This document shows positions 8,625 through 17,446 of a stretch of DNA of 64,000 nt, in pieces; within the stretch, counting starts at the first letter, position 1; every line of letters starts with the position of its first letter. A program made the translations under genes and the position numbers. The notes beneath the pieces are model-generated. The model searched no databases. It was not told where the DNA came from and saw only the letters and a list, made by a program, of their open reading frames with translations. Source of the DNA: Massilia kyonggiensis (GTDB lineage: Bacteria > Pseudomonadota > Gammaproteobacteria > Burkholderiales > Burkholderiaceae_D); contig NZ_JANUGY010000004.1 of NCBI RefSeq assembly GCF_024756235.1, forward strand, positions 496,001 through 560,000, written 5' to 3'.

Positions 8625-11423
8625 TCACCTCGATTGGTCTTCTCGCTTTCGCTCCAGGAGGGTGCCGTAAAGCGCCGGGGCGCCATCAAGGACGACGTCG
8701 ATCCGGTCCAGCACGACGCCGGGATCCAGGGCGTAGACCTGGACCGTGTGGCGACCCGGCGCCAATCTCGATAGATTAACCGTTCGTACCGCCGTGTTGG
8801 ACAGGACGTTCAGCTTCCACTCGTCACTGCGCCCGCTGGTCCCGAAATCGGCCACTACAACGGGGCCGTCGTCCAGGCGGTATGCCAGGCGCACGCGGCC
8901 GTCGCCGGTCAGGGGGTGCTCGGGCAGGGCCACGAAACGCACCGTGGCCCCGCCGTCCGTCGTCGTGTCGAACGCGTACGTGAGCGGCTGGACCTTGCCC
9001 AACGCCCCGGGTTCGCGCGGATGCAGGTCCAGGCGCGCACGCAGGGCGCGCCCGCTGCTGCCGAGACCCGGCTGCAGCTCCCAGTCCGGGTTCGCCGCCG
9101 CGCTGCCTGCGGCAATGCCGACGATGTGCGCATGCTCGCCCGGCACCCCGGGCGCACGCGGCGGAGCCAGGTGCAGGTTGACGCGCAAGTCCTGTCCGCC
9201 GCACCGCAGCGTAATTGCCGGATTGTCCGATCCGTCGTAGCGGATGCCGATGCGCTGCTCGAAACCGTTGCCGGCGTCGAGCGTGCCGGACGCCACCACC
9301 GTCGTCGCGCCGCGCGCGCCGTCCCCCTCGCGCCAGTCGACGGCCCGGCCGCCGTGCGCGGCCAGGGTGATGGCCAGCGTCGCCGGTTCGCCCTTGACGA
9401 ATACCAGGCGATCGGCATCCCCGGAATACGGGAACGGGTAGACGATGCCGCACCCATTGCCGCGGTCCGCCGCATAGGACGGCCACACCGGTTCCGCAAA
9501 CACGGGCAGGCGGCGCGGCGCCATGTCCATGATGTTGCGCCATTTGCCACCCGCGAGGCCATTGTACGCAGCCGTATCTGCCACCAGCCGCGCGTGCGCC
9601 TCGCGTGCTTCGTCCACGAAGCGCGGCGCGGACGGACGCCCCTGGCGCGCGGCCTCGGCCGCCAGGTCGAGCTTCAGGATGCGGGCATTCAGGTTCGCGG
9701 CCGCACGCACGGGATACGACACCAGTTCGAAATAGGCGTCGCGCCGTTCTGCCGGAATACGCCGCACCAACGCATCGGCCTCCGCCGCCAGCGCCGCATA
9801 GCGCTCCAAGCGCCGCACTCCCTCCTCGCCGCCGGACGCCATATAGGCAGTACGGCCGTTCGGCGTGATGGGCTCGACCTGGCCGAAACCCATGAATTCG
9901 GGACGGCGCTCCCAGGCCAGGTCGTAATAGCCGCGCAGGATCCGTGACGCCTCCGCTCCCACTTCGGGACCGAACTGCACGGTGCTCCAGGCTGCCAGGT
10001 GTCGGTGTGGATCCTGGTCAAGCTGACGCGCATCGAAAGCACTGTCCAGGAAGTACTGGACCAGATATTCCGCCGGCTTGATGTCGCCGACGTTCACTAC
10101 CCACAACTTGCGCGCGCCAGTTGTCCAGGCGCGCTGCAACTGGTCGCGGATCTGGGCCGGATGCGTCGTTCCCAGCCACAGGTAGTCGTGGGGGCGGCCC
10201 CAATATGAGATGTGGTAATAGATGCCCGCCCCACCCGCCCGGCGCCGCTCGTCCGCATTGCTCAGCTGGTGCAGGTACCCGTAGTTATCGTCCGGCCAGA
10301 CGAGGGTGACGTCATCCGGCACCTTAAGCCCGGCCTTGTAGACGTCCAGCACTTCCTTGTACAAGGTCAGCGCCTGCGGCACACTTGCGGCCGGGCGTCC
10401 GAGACTGCCGGCCAGAATGTCGCGCTGCAGGCGAATGGCGTCCTCCGTCCCGGCGCGCGCCTGCGCCAGCGTGGCGGCCCCCTCCATCGCCGAATCATGC
10501 ACGCCGCGCAGACCCACGGAATATATGTTTTCCCCATCTTTCACGTCGACCACCCGCCGGCGCCAGTAGTCCGCCATCGCGGCGCGGTTGGTGAAAAAGT
10601 TGAACGGGCCGTTCTTGCCGCTGTCCCATTCCCGGACGTTATTGCGCATCATGGGTTCGGCATGCGAGGTTCCGACGACGATGCCGTAGTCGGCCGCCGC
10701 GCGGGCATTCCCCTCGATCTGGTAGAACGGCTTCGTCGAGTCGTGCATGGCCGGCCAGATCAGGTTGGCCTTGAGGCGCCACATCAGTTCGAAGATGCGG
10801 GCATACGTGGCCGGTCCGATGTCCCCCGACGGGTCGCGCGCGGCCGCCCAGGGCTGCAGGCCCCAGTCCTCGTCGTTCAGGAAGATGCCGCGGTACTGGA
10901 CGGAGGGCGCGGCCGACAACCGCATGGCGCCGTCGACTTCCGGACGCTCGTTCCGGCGCGGCGCCACGTCGGCCCACCACTCCCAGGCCGAGACGCCCAG
11001 TTCGCGGCCCAGGTCCACCACGCCATACACGGCACCGCGCGGATCCGAGCCGGCGACCAGCAGGATCCGCCGTCCGGCATCGTCGCGGATAGCCACCCGT
11101 ACATAACGTTCCCACTGGCCCTGCAATGGCTGCAAGTCGACGCGGGCCTGCCGCGCCAGCAATTGCACAACGGGCGACGCGGCGGTGCCGACGACGATGC
11201 ACACCCGGCGGCATTCGGCCAGGTCGCCCGTCTCGGCCGCATCCACGCCGGACACGGCATGCAAGTCGTGGCGCAACAGGCCCGCCGCCAGTTCCAGCGT
11301 CTTGCCGCCGCCATGCACGATGACGGGCGGATCGCCTGGCGCGGCCAGGAGAAACGGTGCCGCGCCGGCGCAGGGCATGGCGAGCGAGGCGCACAGGGCA
11401 AGGATCCGGACTGATATCGGCAT
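8625..11423 (-). CDS. GH115 xylan alpha-1,2-glucuronidase, first copy
   Basis: Removes (4-O-methyl-)glucuronic acid from internal and terminal xylose units of glucuronoxylan, the characteristic GH115 activity. 932 residues with a Sec signal (residues 1-21, ending AGAA). Family landmarks are SAWEWWADVAPRR, VQYRGIFLNDEDWG, the VVGTSHAEPM segment in the catalytic barrel, the LVWPDDNYGY segment and the C-terminal domain ending in the DPGVVLDRIDV motif. Length fits the family (about 850-1000). A second GH115 lies at 31035. It faces a 500-base region that carries two operator-like elements, so it probably belongs to the GntR regulon. There is no strong ribosome site before the ATG. Confidence 0.92.
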   Translation of the reverse strand: MPISVRILALCASLAMPCAGAAPFLLAAPGDPPVIVHGGGKTLELAAGLLRHDLHAVSGVDAAETGDLAECRRVCIVVGTAASPVVQLLARQARVDLQPLQGQWERYVRVAIRDDAGRRILLVAGSDPRGAVYGVVDLGRELGVSAWEWWADVAPRRNERPEVDGAMRLSAAPSVQYRGIFLNDEDWGLQPWAAARDPSGDIGPATYARIFELMWRLKANLIWPAMHDSTKPFYQIEGNARAAADYGIVVGTSHAEPMMRNNVREWDSGKNGPFNFFTNRAAMADYWRRRVVDVKDGENIYSVGLRGVHDSAMEGAATLAQARAGTEDAIRLQRDILAGSLGRPAASVPQALTLYKEVLDVYKAGLKVPDDVTLVWPDDNYGYLHQLSNADERRRAGGAGIYYHISYWGRPHDYLWLGTTHPAQIRDQLQRAWTTGARKLWVVNVGDIKPAEYLVQYFLDSAFDARQLDQDPHRHLAAWSTVQFGPEVGAEASRILRGYYDLAWERRPEFMGFGQVEPITPNGRTAYMASGGEEGVRRLERYAALAAEADALVRRIPAERRDAYFELVSYPVRAAANLNARILKLDLAAEAARQGRPSAPRFVDEAREAHARLVADTAAYNGLAGGKWRNIMDMAPRRLPVFAEPVWPSYAADRGNGCGIVYPFPYSGDADRLVFVKGEPATLAITLAAHGGRAVDWREGDGARGATTVVASGTLDAGNGFEQRIGIRYDGSDNPAITLRCGGQDLRVNLHLAPPRAPGVPGEHAHIVGIAAGSAAANPDWELQPGLGSSGRALRARLDLHPREPGALGKVQPLTYAFDTTTDGGATVRFVALPEHPLTGDGRVRLAYRLDDGPVVVADFGTSGRSDEWKLNVLSNTAVRTVNLSRLAPGRHTVQVYALDPGVVLDRIDVVLDGAPALYGTLLERKREDQSR

Positions 11424-11472
11424 GGTGGATGTGGTGTGGAATTCGCTATCGACGAGATGATCAACACCATGA

Positions 11473-11487
11473 ATACTAAAATATTAC
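11473..11487. promoter_or_regulatory. Candidate GntR/FCD operator, copy f (GH115 promoter)
   Basis: ATACTAAAATATTAC has the core TAAAATATTA and lies about 50 bases before the GH115 start. It matches the pattern of the other copies. Confidence 0.45.
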
Positions 11488-11566
11488 AACCCCCTGCGGC
11501 AACCGTTTAGGCCTTCGAGACCTATCCCGAAATTCGCATGCCGGCGCATGAAAAACATATACGTCA

Positions 11567-11581
11567 CTCGTAATGTACTAG
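11567..11581. promoter_or_regulatory. Candidate GntR/FCD operator, copy g (between GH115 and broken gene)
   Basis: CTCGTAATGTACTAG read on the minus strand gives CTAGTACATTACGAG, nearly the same as copy b. It lies 144 bases before GH115 and about 50 bases before the broken plus-strand reading frame, so it could once have served either gene. Confidence 0.45.
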
Positions 11582-11627
11582 TATAGTTTATCCAGCCATT
11601 CCCCGGCTGTGCGTATCGATCGGCAAC

Positions 11628-11844
11628 GTGAAACCCAGGTCGATGCAACACTCCCGCCGCTGCCTGCCTGGCCTCGTGGCCCGTGGCCGCGCTGTTGGCC
11701 GCGCTGGCGTGCAGCGCGGGCGCGGTCACGGTGTCGAACGTCGCGACGTCGCTCGCGAACTCCCAGAAATACTACCTGGTCGTGGATGGCAAGACGGCCA
11801 AACGGGCGACGGCGCCTATCCGCCCCTCGTCGGTGACTTCATGA
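11628..11844 (+). pseudogene. Remnant of a secreted protein gene, frameshifted
   Basis: A plus-strand start at 11628 (GTG) or 11643 (ATG, MQHSRRCLPG) begins a signal-peptide-like N-terminus. The hydrophobic core and mature start (AALLAALACSAGAVTV, then SNVATSLANSQKYYLVVDG) continue only in another frame, which stops at 11844. The YYLVVDG segment resembles the N-terminus of secreted GH35/DUF5597 beta-galactosidase-like proteins; this is a weak match from memory. The rest of the gene is absent because the GH2 gene on the other strand ends at 11928. The reading is a 5' fragment left after deletion, with one or more frameshifts. Confidence 0.35.
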
Positions 11845-11906
11845 GCTTCAACGCGGTGATACGCGAATTTTATTCATTCGCGTCGTTGCCGCCGTACGTT
11901 GAACGC

Positions 11907-11926
11907 GTGGACGGCAAGCCGTCCAC
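11907..11926 (-). terminator. Hairpin just after the GH2 stop, possible terminator
   Basis: A perfect 9-base inverted repeat (GTGGACGGC / GCCGTCCAC) with a 2-base loop lies 1 base beyond the stop of the GH2 gene read on the minus strand. No T-run follows, so intrinsic termination is uncertain. Confidence 0.35.
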
Positions 11927-11927
11927 C

Positions 11928-13907
11928 CTACGGCTGCATCATCCATTCCACGCGGTCTGATACCTCGCCCGCCTGGACTTCGATCCGGTTCGGGCCGGGC
12001 TGCAGACGCACCGGCCAGCGGGCGATGCGGCCTTCCACGGCCCGCTCGCCCAGGTCGGCGCCATTCACCCGCAGCCGCGCCGCCGGCTGGTTGCTGTACA
12101 CCTTCACCTCCACGTCCGCCGTCGTCCGCTTCACAGCGCGCCGCGACGTGATGTACACCATCGGCTTCTTCGACCAGTTGGCCTGGTACCAGTAATACGC
12201 ATCCTTGCGCACCTTGCGGTCCATGCTGATGAGGCCCTTGTCGTTGACGCCCCGCGCGTCGCCCTCGTTGCGGCCGGCCGATGCAAAGTCGAAGCCCGTC
12301 CACACATAGCTCGCCCACAGCCAGGGCGCCGCCTCGATCTGGCGCCAGGCCGCCTCGTGGTACAGCGTCTGGTACTGTTCCGGATGCCAGCGGCTGGGCG
12401 CCACGGGGCGGCGCACCGGGTCTTCCTGGTGCAGCGCGCTGCCGCCGGCGCCGTATTCGCTCAGCGACTGGGGCGTGCGCGGGCGCTTCGCATGGTTAGC
12501 CGCCAGGAACGGCGCCAGGTCCGAGAATTCCTTGTCGTACCAGCCGAAATAGACGTTGGACCCGACGGCATCCGTGTGCATCGCCTGCGGGCCGTCGATG
12601 GGTGCGCAGCAGTTCGCGTACGCTGTCGGCCGGCTCGCGTCTTCGGCGTGCACGAGCTTCTGCATGGCGTCCAGCACGCGGCCGCTGACCTCGTCCACCT
12701 TGTAGATCTCGTTCCCGAGTCCCCACACGAACACGGACGGGTGATTGAAATTCTGGCGGACGAGCTCGCGCGCCTGCTGCGCGGCATTCGCCACGTACGC
12801 ATCGCTCCCGTTCACTTCGGACGTCAGCGGCAGCTCGGTCCAGACGAGGAAACCCTTGCGGTCCGAGAGCGCATAACTGTGTTCGTTGTGCTGGTAGTGG
12901 GCGAACCGCAGGCCCGTGACGCCCAGCTCGTCCAGGATGCGGTAGTCAACGTCGATGTCGGCATCGTCGACCGCGACGCCCTTGCCCGGCACGTACGTCA
13001 GGTGCACGTTCACGCCATGCACGCGATACGGCTTCCCGTTCAGCAGCAGGCCGCGGTCCGCGTCGAGTTGCACGGTCCGGATGCCGACCTCGTTGTCCAC
13101 GCGGTCGACAACCGCGCCGGCACGGGCCACCGTCACTTCGCTCGTGTACAGGTACGGGTCCTCGACGCCCTGCCACAGGTGCGGCGCGGCCAGGCGCGCA
13201 TCCAGCTCGACCGGCACGACGGCACGCGCGGGCAGCGCGACGGTCCGCTGCGCCGTCGCCGCGACCTTGCCGGCCGCATCGCGCAGCCGCGCCGTCACGA
13301 CGACGTTCTCCGCCCGCGCGCGGTCGTTCGCCACGCGCACGCGCCAGTGCGGGCGCGTCGCCTCGGGCGTCGTGAAATATACGCCCGGTCCGCCGAAGTC
13401 CAGCATGTCGACGTGCACGTCGGCCGTCGTCACGAGCCTTACGTGCCGATACAGGCCGCCGTACAGCGTATAGTCGCCGCCCAGCGGCGCCACGTCCGGC
13501 TGGCGCGTGTTGTCGACGCGGACGAGCAGCGCGTTGGCGCCGGCGCGCAGCTGGTCCGTGACGTCGAAGCGGAAGCGCGCGAAACCGCCTTCGTGGCGGC
13601 CGATGCGGGTGCCGTTCAGCCACACGTCGGTCGACAGCGCGGCGCCGTCGAATTCGAGATACGTGCGGCCCGCTTTGGCGGCCGGCGCCTCGATCGTGCG
13701 TCGGTACCAGCCGGCGCCGCGGTAGGGATTCGGCGACGTGCCGTCATCCGCATTGAAGGTATGCGGCAGCGTGACGGCCGTCCAGCCGTCTGGTGCGCCC
13801 CTGGCGAATTCCCACCCGCCGTCCAGCGGCGTGACGTTGCGTGGTGCCGCCTGGGCGGAAGCGGCACAGGAAAGGGCCAGGACGAGCACCCGGCAAAAAC
13901 GGATCAT
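11928..13907 (-). CDS. Secreted GH2 glycoside hydrolase, beta-galactosidase-like, second GH2
   Basis: A shorter GH2 enzyme of about 659 residues with a Sec signal (MIRFCRVLVLALS, ending near ASAQA). It contains the GH2 sugar-binding domain, sandwich and TIM barrel but no large C-terminal extension. The acid/base Glu is about E400 (GLGNEIY) and the nucleophile about E484 (SLSEYGAGG). The start is taken at the ATG at 13907; an ATG at 13919 would add four residues, and neither has a clear ribosome site. A strong terminator of the upstream xyl operon ends only 28 bases before this start, so expression would need a promoter inside or before that terminator, or read-through. Substrate could be beta-galactoside or beta-glucuronide. 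Confidence 0.85.
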   Translation of the reverse strand: MIRFCRVLVLALSCAASAQAAPRNVTPLDGGWEFARGAPDGWTAVTLPHTFNADDGTSPNPYRGAGWYRRTIEAPAAKAGRTYLEFDGAALSTDVWLNGTRIGRHEGGFARFRFDVTDQLRAGANALLVRVDNTRQPDVAPLGGDYTLYGGLYRHVRLVTTADVHVDMLDFGGPGVYFTTPEATRPHWRVRVANDRARAENVVVTARLRDAAGKVAATAQRTVALPARAVVPVELDARLAAPHLWQGVEDPYLYTSEVTVARAGAVVDRVDNEVGIRTVQLDADRGLLLNGKPYRVHGVNVHLTYVPGKGVAVDDADIDVDYRILDELGVTGLRFAHYQHNEHSYALSDRKGFLVWTELPLTSEVNGSDAYVANAAQQARELVRQNFNHPSVFVWGLGNEIYKVDEVSGRVLDAMQKLVHAEDASRPTAYANCCAPIDGPQAMHTDAVGSNVYFGWYDKEFSDLAPFLAANHAKRPRTPQSLSEYGAGGSALHQEDPVRRPVAPSRWHPEQYQTLYHEAAWRQIEAAPWLWASYVWTGFDFASAGRNEGDARGVNDKGLISMDRKVRKDAYYWYQANWSKKPMVYITSRRAVKRTTADVEVKVYSNQPAARLRVNGADLGERAVEGRIARWPVRLQPGPNRIEVQAGEVSDRVEWMMQP

Positions 13908-13934
13908 GGTAGCGTGCATCTTTGGTCTGGGCAT

Positions 13935-13960
13935 AAAAAAAGGGCCCGCGAACGGGCCCT
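13935..13960 (-). terminator. Rho-independent terminator of the GH3-xylXBCD operon
   Basis: Read on the minus strand, an 8-base GC stem (AGGGCCCG / CGGGCCCT, loop of 4) is followed by seven T. It lies 17 bases after the xylD stop and is the clearest intrinsic terminator in the window. Confidence 0.85.
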
Positions 13961-13977
13961 CGTTGGGATCGAAACGA

Positions 13978-15762
13978 TCAGTGGTTATGACGCGGCATGT
14001 CGTGGCCGACGTCGCGGTACTGCAGCGCCATCTCCATCACGGCGCCCGTGTGCAGCTGGCCCACGGTCGCGCGGTAGATCTGCTGCCACGGCGTCTGGTT
14101 GCCCGGGATCGGCGGCGGCGCATCCTTGCGGCGCGCTTCCAGTTCCTCATCCGAGATCAGCACGTTGCAGCTGCCCGTGTTCAGGTCCACGCGCACGCGG
14201 TCGCCCGTGCGCAGCAGCGCCAGGTTGCCGCCCGCCGCGCTTTCCGGCGACGCGTTCAGGATCGACGGGCTGTCCGACGTGCCGGACTGGCGGCCGTCGC
14301 CCAGGGTCGGCAGCGCGTTGATGCCCTTCTTGATCAGCGCATCGGGCGGTTGCATGTTGACGACTTCCGCCGAACCCGGCCAGCCCACCGGACCGGAACC
14401 GCGGATCACCAGCATCGTGTTCTCGTCGATGCCGAGTGCCGGATCGTTGATGCGGTGGTGGTAATCGTCCGACCCGTCGAACACGACGACCTTGCATTCG
14501 AACGCGTTTTCCGAGCCCGGCGTCGACAGGTAGCGCTGGCGGAAGGCGTCCGAGATCACACTCGTCTTCATGATCGCGAAGTCGAACAGGTTGCCCTTCA
14601 GGACCATGAAGCCGGCCTTCTGCTTCAGCGGCTGGTCGAACGGGGTGATCATCTCGCGGTCGTGGCTCTCGCGGCCGACGAGGTTCTCGGCCATCGTCTT
14701 TCCGGTGACGGTCTGGCGCTTCGAGCGCAGCAGGCCTTTCTGCTCCAGCTCCCACATGATGGCGGGCGTGCCGCCGGCGCGGTGGAAGCGCTCGCCGAGG
14801 TATTTGCCGGCCGGCTGCATGTTCAGCAGCAGCGGCACGTCGTAGCCGTATTCCATCCAGTCTTCCGGCGTGATCTCGACGCCGGCGTGACGGGCCATCG
14901 CGACGATGTGCGGCTGCGCATTGCTGGAACCGCCGATCGCGGCGTTGACGACGATCGCGTCGATGAACGCGTCGCGCGACAGGATCTGCGACGGGCGCAG
15001 GTCTTCGAACGCCATGCCGACGATGCGCTTGCCGGTCTCGTAGGCCATCTGGCCGCGCTCGCGGTACGGTGCCGGAATGGCCGAGCAACCGGTCAGCGAC
15101 ATGCCCAGCGCTTCGGCGATGGCGTTCATCGTCGAAGCGGTGCCCATCGTGTTGCAGTGACCGGCCGACGGCGCCGATGCGGTCGCGATGTCGATGAATT
15201 TCTGCTCGTCGATCTCGCCCGCGGCCAGGCGGCGGCGGCCCTTCCAGATCGCGGCGCCGGAGCCGACCAGTTCACCTTCGAACCAGCCGTCCAGCATCGG
15301 ACCGCCGGACAGCACGATCGCGGGGATGTCGACGGTGGCGGCGGCCATCAGCTGGGCCGGCGTCGTCTTGTCGCAGCCGGTGGTCAGCACGACGGCGTCG
15401 ATCGGGTAACCGTGCAGGATCTCGACGAGGCCCAGGTAGGCCAGGTTGCGGTCCAGCGCCGCGGTCGGGCGGCGGCAGTTCTCGAAGATCGGGTGCAGCG
15501 GGAATTCCATCGGTATGCCGCCGGCATCGCGGATGCCGTCGCGTACGCGCTTGGCCAGGTCCAGGTGGATGCGGTTGCACGGCGAGATGTCGCTGCCGCT
15601 CTGGGCGATGCCGATGATCGGCTTGCCCGAACGGAGTTCCTCGGGGGTGATGCCGTAGTTCATGAAGCGCTCGAGGTAGAGCGCGGTCATGTCGATGCGC
15701 TCTTCGTTGTCGAACCAGTCCTGCGACCGGAAGCGCTTCGGTTTGCTGTTCTGTTGTGTCAT
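13978..15762 (-). CDS. xylD: D-xylonate dehydratase (IlvD/Edd family)
   Basis: Third enzyme of the Weimberg xylose pathway, converting D-xylonate to 2-keto-3-deoxy-D-xylonate in the cytoplasm. 594 residues, the usual length. The iron-sulphur ligand cysteines of pentonate dehydratases are in place: C62 (SPCNRIH), C130 (TTGCDKTTP) and C202 (AGHCNTMGTASTM). The sequence is very close to what I recall of Caulobacter XylD, including the C-terminal PRHNH. Related enzymes use L-arabinonate, so some side activity is possible. It starts 6 bases after the xylC stop and is the last gene of the operon. Confidence 0.94.
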   Translation of the reverse strand: MTQQNSKPKRFRSQDWFDNEERIDMTALYLERFMNYGITPEELRSGKPIIGIAQSGSDISPCNRIHLDLAKRVRDGIRDAGGIPMEFPLHPIFENCRRPTAALDRNLAYLGLVEILHGYPIDAVVLTTGCDKTTPAQLMAAATVDIPAIVLSGGPMLDGWFEGELVGSGAAIWKGRRRLAAGEIDEQKFIDIATASAPSAGHCNTMGTASTMNAIAEALGMSLTGCSAIPAPYRERGQMAYETGKRIVGMAFEDLRPSQILSRDAFIDAIVVNAAIGGSSNAQPHIVAMARHAGVEITPEDWMEYGYDVPLLLNMQPAGKYLGERFHRAGGTPAIMWELEQKGLLRSKRQTVTGKTMAENLVGRESHDREMITPFDQPLKQKAGFMVLKGNLFDFAIMKTSVISDAFRQRYLSTPGSENAFECKVVVFDGSDDYHHRINDPALGIDENTMLVIRGSGPVGWPGSAEVVNMQPPDALIKKGINALPTLGDGRQSGTSDSPSILNASPESAAGGNLALLRTGDRVRVDLNTGSCNVLISDEELEARRKDAPPPIPGNQTPWQQIYRATVGQLHTGAVMEMALQYRDVGHDMPRHNH

Positions 15763-15768
15763 TCCGTA

Positions 15769-16650
15769 TTACTCCTGCAGCCGCAGCACGTGGTGCGGCA
15801 ATCCGGCCGTCTCGGCGCGGAAGGTGAACAGCGCGCCCGCGAGCGGCTGCTGGGCCAGTTCCTCGGCCGTCAGGCCCTTGCGCGCCGACGTCGCGTACAC
15901 GGTGCGCAGGTCGTCGCCGGCAAAGGCCAGTTTCGTGATGTTCGAGCAGGGGAAGCGCACTTCGCCCACTTTTTCGCCTTGCGGATTGCGGCGTTCGATG
16001 CGCCAGCCGCGGAACACCGCGATCCACACGTAACCCTCGGCGTCGACCGCCATCCCGTCCGGCCAGCCGCCGTCCGTGATTTCCGCGAACAGGCGCTTGT
16101 TCGACAGGCTGCCATCTTCCGCCAGGTCGAAAGCATACACCCGTTTATCCAGCGTGTCGGTGTGATACAGCGTGCGTCCATCCGGGCTCACGGCCGGGCC
16201 GTTCGTGATGATGTAGCCGTCGTCCATGCGCACGACGTGCTTGCCGTCGAAACGGTACAGGACACCCGACGGCGCTTCTTCCGCATCGTCCATCGAACCG
16301 AACCACAGGCGGCCCTGCGCATCGACGTGGCCGTCGTTGAACCGGTTGCCCGTCACGTCTGCCTCGACCTTCGCGAACGGCACGAATTCGCCCGTCGCTT
16401 CCACGAAGCGGTACAGACCGTCCTCCAGCGAGACGACGAGGCCGCCGTCCGTGGCGCGCACGACGAAGCTCACCTGGCCCGGCGCGTCCCAGCTGCGCTG
16501 GTCGGAACCGTCGGCCGCGCAGCGGTGCAGGCGCTTGCCCTTGATGTCGACGAACCACACCTGCTTGGCCGGGGCATCCCACAGGACGCCCTCGCCCAGT
16601 GTCGCGCCGACTTCCCACAGCGGGGTGGGTTGCGTGGCGATCGTGCTCAT
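15769..16650 (-). CDS. xylC: D-xylono-lactonase, SMP-30/gluconolactonase family
   Basis: Hydrolyses the xylonolactone made by xylose dehydrogenase. 293 residues forming a six-bladed beta-propeller of the SMP-30 family. Typical blocks are EGVLWD near the N-terminus (metal Glu), the GNRFNDGHVD block, and WPDGMAVDAEGYVW with the catalytic Asp region. The start at 16650 overlaps the stop of the xylose dehydrogenase gene as ATGA; longer reading upstream of this point is in the dehydrogenase gene and was rejected. Position within the xyl operon supports the role; the substrate is inferred from context. Confidence 0.9.
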   Translation of the reverse strand: MSTIATQPTPLWEVGATLGEGVLWDAPAKQVWFVDIKGKRLHRCAADGSDQRSWDAPGQVSFVVRATDGGLVVSLEDGLYRFVEATGEFVPFAKVEADVTGNRFNDGHVDAQGRLWFGSMDDAEEAPSGVLYRFDGKHVVRMDDGYIITNGPAVSPDGRTLYHTDTLDKRVYAFDLAEDGSLSNKRLFAEITDGGWPDGMAVDAEGYVWIAVFRGWRIERRNPQGEKVGEVRFPCSNITKLAFAGDDLRTVYATSARKGLTAEELAQQPLAGALFTFRAETAGLPHHVLRLQE

Positions 16651-17435
16651 GCGCCGTACCAGCCCGCGTCGACGAAGTATTCGCGGCCGGAGATGTGGCG
16701 CGCGTTGTTCGACGCCAGGAACAGCGCCAGCGCGGCCACGTCTTCCATCTCGACGCGCTCGGGGATGCACTGGCCGGCGAGGATGCGGGCTTCTTCTTCC
16801 GGGTTGTGCCACAGCGCCTTCTGGCGCGGGGTCACGACGGCGCCCGGGACGACCGTGACGGCGCGGATGCCGTGCGGGCCGAATTCGCGCGCCATGTTGC
16901 GGGTCATGCCTTCGATGGCGGCCTTCGCCATCATGTACAGGCCCAGTTGCGTATGCGGCAGGTGCCACGAGATCGAACCGAAGTTCAGCAGCACGCCGTA
17001 CTTGCGGGCCTTCATGCCCGGGATGACGGCCTGCGCGCAGAAGTACTGGTGGCGCAGGTTCACGTTCATGCGGCTTTCCCAGTACGCCGGCGTCACGTTC
17101 TCGATGTCGTGACGGTCGTCGTTGGCCGCGTTGTTCAGCAGGATGTCGACGCCGCCCGCTTCCTCTTCGATACGGGCGAAGGTCGCCTTCAGCTCGTCGA
17201 GGTTGGTCAGGTCGCACTTGATGAATTTCGGTGCGATGCGCGAACCGGCCAGCGACGCTTCCAGGGCGCGCGACGCTTCCTCGGCGATGTCGAGGAAGTA
17301 CACGCGGGCGCCCTGGCCGGCGAACGCCGTGGTCAGCTCGGCACCGATGCCGCTGCCGCCGCCGGTGATGACGACGCGCTTGCCGGCGAGGTCGGGGAAC
17401 GTCGCGTAGACGAATGCTTGGTTTTGTTCAGACAT
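16647..17435 (-). CDS. xylB: D-xylose 1-dehydrogenase, short-chain dehydrogenase family
   Basis: Oxidises D-xylose to xylonolactone with NAD, the first Weimberg step. 262 residues. The nucleotide-binding TGGGSGIG is at residues 24-31, NNAAN at 101-105, and the catalytic Ser154, Tyr167 and Lys171 (YMMAK) have the standard spacing. The start MSEQNQAF at 17435 was chosen over an upstream in-frame extension because it sits 11 bases after the xylX stop and matches the Caulobacter-type N-terminus. It overlaps xylC by 4 bases. SDR proteins vary in substrate, but the operon makes D-xylose (or L-arabinose) dehydrogenase the best call. Confidence 0.92.
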   Translation of the reverse strand: MSEQNQAFVYATFPDLAGKRVVITGGGSGIGAELTTAFAGQGARVYFLDIAEEASRALEASLAGSRIAPKFIKCDLTNLDELKATFARIEEEAGGVDILLNNAANDDRHDIENVTPAYWESRMNVNLRHQYFCAQAVIPGMKARKYGVLLNFGSISWHLPHTQLGLYMMAKAAIEGMTRNMAREFGPHGIRAVTVVPGAVVTPRQKALWHNPEEEARILAGQCIPERVEMEDVAALALFLASNNARHISGREYFVDAGWYGA

Positions 17436-17446
17436 GGTGTTTTTCG

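Larger units (their letters stand above)
11424..11627. other. Promoter region of GH115, non-coding
   Basis: AT-richer, non-coding stretch upstream of the GH115 gene, holding two copies of the recurring palindrome. It forms the first part of a 504-base gap; the rest (11628-11927) holds a broken gene remnant and a hairpin. I see no intact gene in the gap. Confidence 0.6.
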
